From: Paracentrotus lividus
Taxonomy: Eukaryota; Echinodermata; Echinoidea; Camarodonta; Echinidae
Direction: 5' to 3'
DNA length: 64,000 bases
NCBI GenBank assembly: GCA_940671915.1
Contig: CALNVZ010003434.1
Location: 3,070,719-3,134,718 of the forward strand
Shown in pieces: positions 36,926 to 48,900 of this stretch. Position numbers and translations under genes: made by a program. The notes under the pieces were generated by a model, which worked only from the letters and a program-made list of their open reading frames with translations, did not search any database and was not told the DNA's origin. Each line of letters starts with the position of its first letter. Positions within the stretch are counted from its first letter, which is position 1.

Positions 36926-39900
36926 GAGAACAAAAACAATATTGGTTAATTTCTTATACTAAATTGATCGTGGTTATAATCATTACGTATTTCTGTCCTC
37001 AGGCACTTTAATGGAATGATCAATTAGGCCTACTTTTGTCAAACATTCAATTTATTCCCATAATAAGTAAGTTCCATATATACGTACTAGTATTCCATCG
37101 ACCAATCTGACAATATGAGGGCATTAATGTTTGTCAAGCTTAATTATGTATGCCAATGACACAACCGGTTGTGTATCTTCTTGCAAGTGCTCGAATCCAC
37201 AGACTGTGTCTTGTGATCATCGTACTCCTGTGCCTGACAAAAGACGTGTACCTTCATTATGTCCGACATACGAGCCGGTGTGACCATGGCATCATAATTA
37301 TAAACATGAAATGAGATATAAAATAGACATCACATTTGATTGTACCCCCAAAGCACAGTCATTCCCAATGTACTCATAAAACTTTATCAGCCGCGGCAAT
37401 AGTTATGACCTTAAATGGTATGGTGAACATGATTTATATTCAGTTTTGAGTACCGTACAAGGATAGATATTTTGCTGTAGTACCAGTGTCTACTATATTC
37501 AATGTGCAATGATCGATATGGCAATTTTACGAAACATTAGCGATTTTCTTGTGTATTTTCACCCGTGTTTCTCGCTTTATTAATATCACGGAACTTGCTT
37601 CTCTGACAGAGGTGGTAGGCCCATGCTGATATTCTAGCAACACATCTAAAGTGATTCATAAACTGACAGATATTAATACCCCGTCCACTTGGGCTAGGAC
37701 AAGACGCGGAATACAAATTAAAACGATTTCCTATCCATTCCGCAGTCTGTCCGCACATTCTTGAAAGATTCCGGTTACTAGTACTCTCTTTGTCATTCCT
37801 GATCATGTAGGGAATGAATTGTTCACCCTGTTTGACGCGGAAGGTTGCCGAAATCACATAATTTTCTTTTTCAACTATTCCTGTCCTGTCAACTTTCAAA
37901 TACGTGGACGTCCAACACAACAAAGTGGGGCAATGATATCTGTTGCGATCTGGTTGCGATTGTAGTATACGAGTTGATTGAATTTTAATGATATATAGGC
38001 ATACAGCTCCATTGAGATTACTGATTTAAAATTCCTCACCAAGGAGTTAGGGAACTTAATTACAGAGAACATTGATTCTTAAATTGTCATCATGGGGTGG
38101 GAGGGGGTGGGTAGGGGTGTTAGTGATATTTGAAGACCGATTTCATTTGACTTTACGAATAACTTCAATGTTTAGGGTAGTGCCCCATAAATATGTGTGT
38201 ACGGAAACGAAAAACATATCAATTCTACTCCACGTGAAATGTAAATCTAACGTATGACATTAAATCTTAACATAAAGACGCCGTCCTTATTTGAGGAGGG
38301 GAACGCAACATTACATTCAGTTTGAAGTTTTAGTGGAAATCGATGCATCTGAGGCGGCGAGAAAATATATACGCCTACATTAATGTCAACAAAAACCGCG
38401 CTAACGGCGGGAAGCTGACCGATTGACATACTGATGCAATTATTACTGTAGCGTACAAAACTTGCGCCTAAGAAAACTTCCCTGTCGGTAAATGTGTAAT
38501 TATCAGTCGATCCGTTCGAGAATTCCGTCGAGCATGAACATAAATTAATTGAACCTTTTATCAAGGTTTCGTTGTAGATTGCTTCAGACCAGATGGGGGA
38601 AAAGACATTTTTGGCAAGCCATAACACCGATTGTGCAAATGTAATCGAAATCTTTCATTCACATGATTGATGTCCTAAGATTATTGATATAAATAGTGAT
38701 CTTGTCAATTTGCGAAGCGCGTCCACATGCGATACTGCATTGTGATATGCGGAATATTATCCATACGAGGGTTTTAGAGGCCCAAATAAGTGTTTATTTT
38801 GTTGATGCACTTCATAAACTTACCTACTTTACAAAGTTCGTTAACTCGCCCAATAACTCTTGTGGCCTCAGCTGCCGATCTATGAAAATCTATGGGGCAG
38901 CAACGAGGGGAATCCCCAAAAATGCAGCGACGCCGTTTACAATTCATTTATCTTATTCTCCTTTGTTACGTCTTCAATCACTTCAGCCCATTTGAGCTAG
39001 GCCTACGCGTCAATGAATGCGCGCACTTTATTTAGGCGTTTTAGAATTTTATTTTTTTTTTTTGTGGCGTGGGGGGGGTGGGAGTCCATTTTAATTTTTT
39101 CTCGCAGGGATTGTTTTTTTTTGGTAAGGCGTGTTAGAGGTTTTTGGGGCCACTTTTTGTAGGAGGAGGCCCAATTTGTATCGAAAAAAAAAAAAAAAAG
39201 CAAAAAAAATAGAAATGGAGAAAAGAACAGCAAAGAAAAAAAAAATTTGGAGGCTTTTTTTTGGGGGGCGGATTTTTGGGGGGCAATTATTATTTTACTT
39301 TTTTTAATATTTTTTTTATTTTCAAGTAGAATTGTATTCCAGAACAAAATGTGGGGTGGGGTTGAGATCCTAATGAATAAAAATTGTGATAAAAAAATTG
39401 GGGGGCCCTATTTGTAAATCCTCTGTATAGTATAATAAAATATAGATGTCCTATTTTCGGTCATACAAGGATATATTGAACTCGCTTTTCAAAATATTTG
39501 GACTCGTCTCGACTCTCCAATTTGGCAAAGCTTCGTCCATATCCTCTGTATCAACCTCAGCCATCAATATTCATATAAATATTACCCTCGAGTAAAGATT
39601 CGTACGTGTGGTTGTGATAATTTCAAAGTGACTAGGACTTTTTTTTTAACAATCGAAATGTCATGTTGTACCATATTTGGGAAAGCTGTGAGAATTCAGC
39701 TTTAAGAACTGCTTGATCATTAAGGTTGATATATGCGTAATCGAGGAGATGACTATACACGTATGACTATTTTTTGATGAGCAAAATGGCCATATTGGTA
39801 CAGGAATTTGATCTTACTAGGATTCGAATGACCAAGTGACGGACTTTTTTTCCCTTTGCAATAATTATATTTCTAATTTTTGAAAATCAGCTCTTAGCGT

Positions 39901-42900
39901 ACTTATTCAAGTTGATCAATTTTCTTTGGAAAAGGTAGTTGCTCGCATAATCAAAAACAAAGTGAAAACTGTGCAAATTACAAAAAGTCTATGGCCGGTT
40001 CGCTTTGCGTAGAGTGATAGCGGCCCCTCTTCCCTAGTTTAAATTAGGAATTGATCTGAAAGAAAAAAAAAAAAAAAAAAAAGGGGGGGTGGGGTTGAGT
40101 GTGGAAGTGTCGCCTTAATTTCCCGATATCAGGATATGTTGACTGAAAATCACCCCTCCCCTAAAAAGTATGTTTCATCTTTATTTCAATGAATGCTGCA
40201 ACATTGCTTTTTTAAACAAAAATAGCATACATGCAGTCCTATGACAGATTACTGGAAGATTGAATTCAATTCAGCCGATTATTCAGAGTGTTCTCTGAAC
40301 TTTAGATTTACGAAATAAAAATAGTGATATATTTCTGGCACCATGTTTTGCGAAGTTTATGTGTCAAACAAAAAACTCGAATAAATCATTTATTTCGATA
40401 GTCACTATCTGTGAAGATTGCCCTAAGAAGAGAACCATCTTTTGTCGCTCCAAAATTACATTTCATTTACACGCTGATAACAATAGATACGAGTGTTTAG
40501 TCCCACAAAGTAATTTCAACTCTTCAATCATCAAACGTCATGAACACAATGGATGAATATCATCTTTTGATCTCAAGTGTACAAGAGATTCTTTCTACGG
40601 ACTTCCATTACACGTTTGTTCAGATTACCCCTATTAATGCTGATTTATGATAAACGAATGCCTCCGTTTTAAGTATCGAGTTGTTAAATTGATAAAAGAG
40701 CTTGAAATTGAGATCGAAAAAGCTGACTCTCTCTCTATAAGGCATATAATGCATATGGTGAAGATAACGAAATGAGATCATGTTTAGTTCTGCTTGAGAT
40801 AACTTCAAGTATTCTACTTAAAAAGTCAAATTATGGTGCCAGCCTCCAAGTTATTTTTGATTTACGATTTCGTCACAAAAATGACTGCGTCTTTTATATT
40901 GATCAGGGGTTATCATTTCGCATCATTTTCCCTTCTGGCAGAGGCAAAATTCCTAATAAAAAAATCTTGAAAAAAAAAGAAGAAAAAAAGTACCCTGCTG
41001 CACCATTTCCAGGCAATGTAAGCCAATGTTTTTTGAGATTTTTTATTTCTCTATGCAGCAACTGTTCTATGGAATGAATTACCAGAATACATGAGAAATG
41101 AGTGATGAATTCACGAGTATCCTGAAAAATATCTTTGTATAGATGTAATATTTATAAACCCAGAGCACTATTTTGATTCTAATTACATGAATTCTCTTTC
41201 TTTAAATCCCGTAGAGACATGGAATTATGCCAAATGGAGGTATCTCACTTCGCGGAAACTACTTTGAAACTACTTTGAGACGGATTTGGGACTCTTTTGA
41301 GACGGTTTTGAAACTACTTGGAGACGGTTTTGAAACTTATCGTGGAGACGTCTCTCCTAAGTTCGCGGGACGTTTCATGAGTCGCGGAAACTACTTATTC
41401 AATAATAAAAATTAACGATTGTTGTGATCGATTTCGTATTTGCGCATTCTACTTCACATAATAAGCATATTATATACATTCGGCAATAACTATTCAAATT
41501 CGTTTTCATCCTGTCGACATTTCATTCCGTATACTCAAATTTGCACTAATTTGAATGCACAAATAATGAAATAAAATGCCTATATCCGAATTTAAACTTT
41601 TCAACCATTACTTTGTGTGCCTAAAAACGAAGCTGAGAGCATGAAGACGAAATTGTTTGACTAAAGTCAGTCCGTCGCATCAAACACATGAATTTGAATA
41701 CACATTAATTAAAACGGATGATAAATAATGTATGAAATTGGCCGGAAAACTTATTAGTACAACTGACTAGAGACATTGAGGTAATAGACGTAATAGTGAG
41801 ATAAATATGAAGTAAATAGACGTAGATATTAAAAGAAAGGGGAGATATGAAGAGGTGTTCTAATAGAAGGGATGCAATGACTATAGGTTATATTACAAGA
41901 TCGAGATCGAGAATGTGTGTGTGGAGAGAGGAGAGAGAAGATGAGAGAGAGAGGAGAGAGGAGAGGAGAGAGAAGAGAGAAGAGAGAGAGGGGGGGGGAG
42001 TGAGGGGGGGGGGGGGAGGAGTCGTCATTCAAAAAGACCCCGCGTCATTGTTTTTAAAACCATGATCTGTCATTACGCTTTGTTAATGAAACAATGCTTC
42101 AATACTCTCATTAGAATAACTTCCTGTCAAACGTCACAGTCCGTTACGCGCAAAAGAAGTGACAACTCTTCAACCCATTACAGCTCATAACTTTTCTAAT
42201 GAATTCAGAATTCATTTTGAGGGGCGAAGAAGGCGTGTCGTCATTATATAATTTCAGGGAACGCACAGCCAATGTCAGGTAAAAATAATCCGCAAACTTA
42301 TTTCGTTTCTTTCCCGCAAGATTTCCATACGCTAAGTAATCTTCCTGCGGATAGGCGACGATTGTTTGAATTGTCAATCATTTTATATTATTGTCTGCGG
42401 GTGACACGACCAAAAAAGGAAGTATAGGAAAGGAAATAGTCATAAGTATGTCTCTAGTTGTTTATTCGTGTAAATTTGGGTTAGGAAACATGGCTACCCC
42501 ACGCCAGAAGAATACTCGGAATTCAATTCATTTTATTTAAAAATTCGTGCCAAGATAGATTAAATTGTTTGTAAGTTTGTATTCTTGTATAACTTGTTTC
42601 TTTTTTTTGTGATTATATTAAAATTTCTTCCTCTAAATGTGGATGACAAAATAAAATATTGTCAAGGATGTTTGTCCAAAGTTAAGGAGGTTTTAGTCTA
42701 ATTTTCTTTTTATTTTGACACTTCATGGTAATAACACTTAGCAGTAGCTTTAACCCCTAAATGCACTATCCACTGCAATATCACCCATATCATAACTTAT
42801 TGTTTTTATCTCAAAGGTGAGTAATATCGCAACCTATCACTCATAAAGTACATTCCTCCGAAGTGAAACATATACTTATCACAGTTTGTGATCAAATACA

Positions 42901-45900
42901 CTGCCTCATAGGGATGGGGTGTGAAAGGTTACATAAAGAAAGAGAAGAGAGAAAAGGAAGAAGAGCAGGGAGAAACCGCGATATTAGCATTATTACTCCT
43001 GCTGCATACCCATTTTCTGTACAGCAATACATTAAGATCTGATTTAAAAAATATCCAGATTAATCAAACTTTTCTTGATACATATTAACGAAGTGCACAC
43101 GATAAAGTAGTAGAATCTGTACATGTTATTATCTCTACCTGCTAATCCTTTTTCGTTTTACTAATATTTTTAATTGCTCCAAGGTTAATGGGGAGACAAA
43201 CAAACCGAAGTATTCCATATGATTTTAAAGTCCATAATCTTTTAATCCGAGGCTTTAAGTTTTAGCAGGTGTAATCCGTAACACCCCTCAACTCCCCCTT
43301 AAAGTGGACGCCCTTCCAGGTTTTCCCCGCTGCGTGGCAGGGGGTGAGGGGCTGTGAATCAGAGAAATATTCCACCTGGACAAATTAACAACAATAACGT
43401 AATAACACCTCTGGGTGAGAAGGGGTTCATATATACTTTTGAGTTCACTCGTACTTTATCACAATACAAGCACTGCTNNNNNNNNNNNNNNNNNNNNNNN
43501 NNNNNNNNNNNNNNNNNNNNNNNNNNNNNNNNNNNNNNNNNNNNNNNNNNNNNNNNNNNNNNNNNNNNNNNNNNNNNNNNNNNNNNNNNNNNNNNNNNNN
43601 NNNNNNNNNNNNNNNNNNNNNNNNNNNNNNNNNNNACTACACTATTACCAATTCACTGTTTCATGTTTATGCTATTGGTTACGTAACAGTATGTTTCATC
43701 CTGAGTTAATTACAAGGTGGGTACTTTTGTACGATAACCAACCTGCTCGCTTTCCTTTAATCGAACTTCTTTGGAAGTAAAGCGTTTTTTTAGACGGTAT
43801 AAAGTAGGAGTTTTGCCACTATAATTATCCAGCATTATGCTCATGCTGCAACCCTCTTGAACTTACATATCTTACTTTATGATAATTTTGAAAATTGTTC
43901 ACTAAATCTTTGTTAATAATGTTCGTGAAAATGTTTTTTTTTTTTCCAGTAGAGGATCGAGAAGGGCACTATAGGCGTACGCCCCTATTTTAAAAAAAAA
44001 AACAAGTCATTGACTGTACATTGGAAGTTTTTCGGTTGCGCCCATATTTTTTCAACTTTTGGGCCATTTCCAAATCCTGGAAACGCCGATGTTTTTGAAA
44101 AATTATATTCAAACAAATAAATTCAAATTAAATAGCTGAGTTTATAAGGTAGTCATGTACAAAAACACAAAACATTTAAACCAATTTCTTAACAAATATA
44201 AATCGTTTAAACGAAGAGGCCTATGCGTAGATGAGAGACACAATTATCGGAACGAAAAAATACCTGCAAAATTATATACCTTTATCAAAATGAACACTAA
44301 TAATATTGGTGCATTTTGGTCAGAAGTTGTGGACAGGAGTTATTGCTATCTACTGCTAAAACGATAAAGATATGATAATTATTGATATTTCCACACTGAA
44401 GGTGAGTTTAAGTTCACTTCCATTCTAAACCACAAATCATATCATTTTCATACCTCACCTGATGGAAACAAACCGCAAAATACTTGTAAATAGACCACAA
44501 AACATTGCGATACGCGTTTGTGAGCTGTTGTATTATTATTACCCTTCCTCCCCTGGGGCGGACAAACATCAATATGATGATGTTCCAATTGATTACCCCC
44601 TCTAAAAAAGAACCAATATTATCTTATTTCCCTTCAATGTCATGGTATTAATTCATAAAACTGAATGATAATATCCCTGTCACACCAGCATTATCCTATA
44701 GCCGATAGACAAAAGCGGTTACATCTCGTTAATCCAAAGATTCGTTGGTTCCAAGGCTCGTTAGTCTGATGGTTTGTTAGGACGAAGGTTCGATAATCCG
44801 AATGTTCGTTAGTTCGAAGTTCGTTACTCTGAATGTTTATTAGTTAGAAGTTAAATTTGTCCTAAGGTTAGTTAGTCCGAAGGTTAATTTATTTAGTCCA
44901 AGGTTAATTTATTTAGTCCAAATGTTCGTTAGTCCGACGGATAAATGGTCCGAAGATTCGTTAGTCCAAATGTTCGTTAGTCCGATGGCTAAATGGTCCG
45001 AAGGTTCGTTAGTCCGATAGTTCAATTTTCCGAAAATTAAATAGTTTTTGTTAATCTGAAAATGCATTAACCCCGCAAATACAGGCCATAAATAACCAAA
45101 TTCCATTCAGGGTTATAACAAATCTTATTTCCTCTTCGTTTTTGATAAGCGAACCCTATTTCGTTTTCGTATTAACAAACCCTATAAGTATAACGAACTT
45201 AATTTAGACAATCGAAACTTCCAGACTTCGGACAAACGAAGCTTAGGGACTAACGAAACCTATACTGGCAAACCTTCAGACTATCTACCTTTCCGACTAA
45301 CGAGTTGTGTAACCATTTTCGTTAACTATCTGGTGTCATTCTGCTCGATGTGACTGTGGCCATAGTCTTCATTGATATCAATATCACTGATTTATAAAAT
45401 AACCGAAAACTCCACAAAAGAAAAGAAAATGAAGAAGATGAATTGCTCAATTTCATGCTCTCTCGCCTGTGGCTATTTACCCCGAACCCTCGTTCATAAA
45501 AAATGAGGGTTAAGCACTTTCGGAAAACTTAAAACGATATTGACGTTAACTTGAATGGATGTGAGTAACAATATGAAAGATAGAATGGGAAGTTGTGTAA
45601 GAGGATATTGTAGTGTGTAAACTCCAGAATGGTTTTAGCTAATATCATCATCGTTTAGTGAAAAGCCAGAGGCTAGGATTACACGTTCCAATGAATCAAA
45701 CCCCTGTCCTTCGCTAAAATATTATTGTTCTGGTGTATCAATAGCAAATGGAATAGAGATAAATCTTAATTCGAGATGAAATTGTTTGGAATATTTGGCA
45801 ACCTTGAAATTGACTCTAAAAAGGTAATTTGATATTGATAATAAAATAGAAATCCCGCTCCCATCCGTTAAATTCATTTTGTGGATAAAATATGCCAATG

Positions 45901-48900
45901 AACTGAAATACTGAAGATGTATAGGGGCAACTGCGAGTGCTTTTTATGTGCACCTCATGTACTTCCATCATTTCCGAAACCTTTCTGATGGATGCGGAGT
46001 TACATTGTACATGTTGTAATGGCTTCAATGTTGTTCACATTGCTGTTAATTTTGTGTTGGTATTATCCCATAGGCATTGGACTATAATCTGTTATTAACT
46101 TGCTTTCTTTCTCAGACTAATAGCTTGTAAAGAGACTGATGAGATGGGGTGGAACCGCTAAATGAGAGGTGGATACTGAAAATACCAATTTCTTTATTAA
46201 AGGGCGGCATTTTTTTAGGGGTGGGGTTCCTTTTTTAAAATCTTTTCAACTGATATATTGTTCATTCTGAATAAGATGTCATGATCTGACCAATAATAAA
46301 CCAGATAGAATAAAACCTTAAGATCATTGTTAATGTCATTTTTCTAACGTAAATCAAACACATGCAACAGATTTATGACCTTGGCTTACATTCAGGATCA
46401 AGGTTAGTTTTCACGAATAGACTTAGAATCTGCATAGGAAAAGAATAGAAAAGTCCTAATGAATTGAAGTCATGTTCTATAGGATGGAATTATCATAGAC
46501 TTATGGTGGTATTACTGTATCATTTTGCGGAGACGTCTCTGCGACTCGGACACTCGGATTCGTCTCCGATAATTTCTTACGTCGCGGAGACGTCTCCGCG
46601 ACAGAAAAAATGTCATAGATATAAGAATGTTCGATTTTCCCGCGACTCATGACACATTGCGGAGACTCATGAAACGCCGCAAAGCCTCAGGAAACGTTTC
46701 TGAGACGTCTCCGAAACATCTCCGCGACTAGTCTCAAATCCGTTTCAAACCCGTCCCCAATTAGTCTCAAACCCAAACTCAAACTCGTATAATAAAGATA
46801 ACACCATTACATCATGAGACTCATGGTCGGTCAATGACATATTCACAATTTTAAGGAAGGAGTATGATAGTAACGATTGGGATGAGTAGATAGATATATT
46901 CATGATTGAAACATTTATCATTTTTGTCAGGTATTATCCTAGTGATCATTTTCATAAAACTAATTTCTTTGGCGGATGCCGAGCTCCCAAGGCTTGATAT
47001 AGGATATAATGATACTGGACATTTATCATTTTTAATATGCCTTTTCATCCCTTTCAAATTGTAAAGCCCATGCAGTGGCGGATCCAGGCGGGGCGCAGGG
47101 GACGCGCCCTCCCCTATAAATTGAAACCACTCATGGACTGTACATGTTAAAATCAGAAAATTTCGGTGGCGCCCCCTATCCTGAAATCCTGGATCCGCAC
47201 TGCAATGTTTACATGTATATCCATCCCTTTCAAAGGTTTAGGGGTGGTCCCATTCCTTTATCTCCCTACATTTTTTTCCATTTTCCGAATCTTTTTATAG
47301 ATAGGTAATGTCTGGTATTCATTGTAGGCGAATATTAGGAGGGGCATAATGATTTAATCCCAAACATTATTCTGATGTTTAACGTCTCTGCACATGACTG
47401 TATAAATTCTATTTTCTGGCTTACCATATACTTTATAATATCATCTTTCCATTTATTTCTCTAATCATTTCTATACCTCTTATTTGAAATATAATCAACA
47501 TAAAGAATAATCAGAAAATACCAGGACGTTTTCGGCAATGCAGATTTTATTTTTTAAAATATATATTTTTGTAATATTTGAAGTTCAGCAGAAAAACATT
47601 GAGGTAGACATATCGAAAGGGGTTAAACAATTATTATTTGAACTTGATACACTATTTTGATACACCTTGATACACTTATTTTCAATATTCATTTGCTCAT
47701 AATCATAAACCTCTAATACCATTCTATATAATTATGATATATATATAATTTTCAATGGAATGGGGGGAGGGGGGGGGGGGTCAATTCGTTTTCATTGTCC
47801 GTCCATGACCATCACTCACAGTAATCCTTTGTCCAAATATATAACTATTTATCAATAATAATGACATTTTAATGCTGATTTGAGGGTCACGTTAAGGGCA
47901 CAAGTCATTAGTGTAGCCGAAATGACGCCCTGAGCAAGTCGCGTGGCCACTCGACCGCAAGGTTCACAGTTCAATACCATTATGGATTTGGTTTGACCTA
48001 TATAGCCTTCCTCTTGTCTGATTGCGGTTTGATATGAATATTCAACTTACTGGTATTATTTCATTTGTACTGGTATATTCATGTAATTAGTAAACTATTC
48101 AACAGATTATAATTAGTTAATTAGTTCAGTGTTACAGGAGAGTACAGATAATGGTAAAATTCACCGCACTTCACTTATTTTTTGTCCCACCCTTTTAGAT
48201 TAGCTATCTAATTTATAGATCCCGGGTAAGGAACCATCCAGAATTATATTAAGAAATGAAATCAATACGATTGATTTATAAATCTATTATTTTTTTCTTC
48301 TGTTTGTCCCTCCTCATCTAAGGAATTTAAAGTTTAGCATTTAATTATTCCAAATTTATAGGAAATTTATACAGGAACCAAATGAAGGATAAAGATGTTA
48401 GTGCTCACTAAAATAATAAGGAATTACAATTGGTAAACTTACGTTTTCTTAGACTTGACGTCCAGCTTGCTGCATCTGAATAACATCGTTTATTTACATG
48501 CCTCAGTTTAAAATATACACAGTAACTCCTGAACCTGTAACGAAAGATAAAATATAAATGGTTTTACTCTCTTGACATAGACGTAAATACATTATAGTCA
48601 AACTATTACTATTAGTGTGACAATACTGCTACTGTTGTTGTAATTATATTAACCAATACTATTATGCCTTCTTCCCGACTACTACTCTGATACGTCCTTT
48701 CTACAATGTACTTCTACTAACCATTCTACACGTTTCATAATCATCTTTATACTTTCTCTCTCTTTTCCACTTCTTAGCTTCTTCTTCTTGAATTCTTCTT
48801 CTTCTTCGTTTTTTCCTTTTTCTCTTTCTTCTTCTTCTTCTTCTTCTTCTTGTTGTCGTTGTTGTTGTTGCTGTTGCTGTTGTTGTTGTTCTTCTTCTTC

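Larger units (their letters stand above)
36931..43477. other. Part of the 11.6-kb intron of the SBSPON-like gene, left of the gap
   Basis: AT-rich. Contains homopolymer runs (39050-39300, 40060-40090), a CGGAGACG element at 41228, a GA tract at 41930, and two unexplained minus-strand open frames near 37537-37980 and 38247-38630 that I could not assign. No exon of the SBSPON-like gene is needed here, because phases join across the interval. Confidence 0.6.
43636..48442. other. Part of the SBSPON-like intron, right of the gap
   Basis: Holds the ttcgttagtccg foldback (44731), a CGGAGACG element (46503), a foldback MITE (47072) and a long G run near 47761. No coding sequence recognised. Confidence 0.6.
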
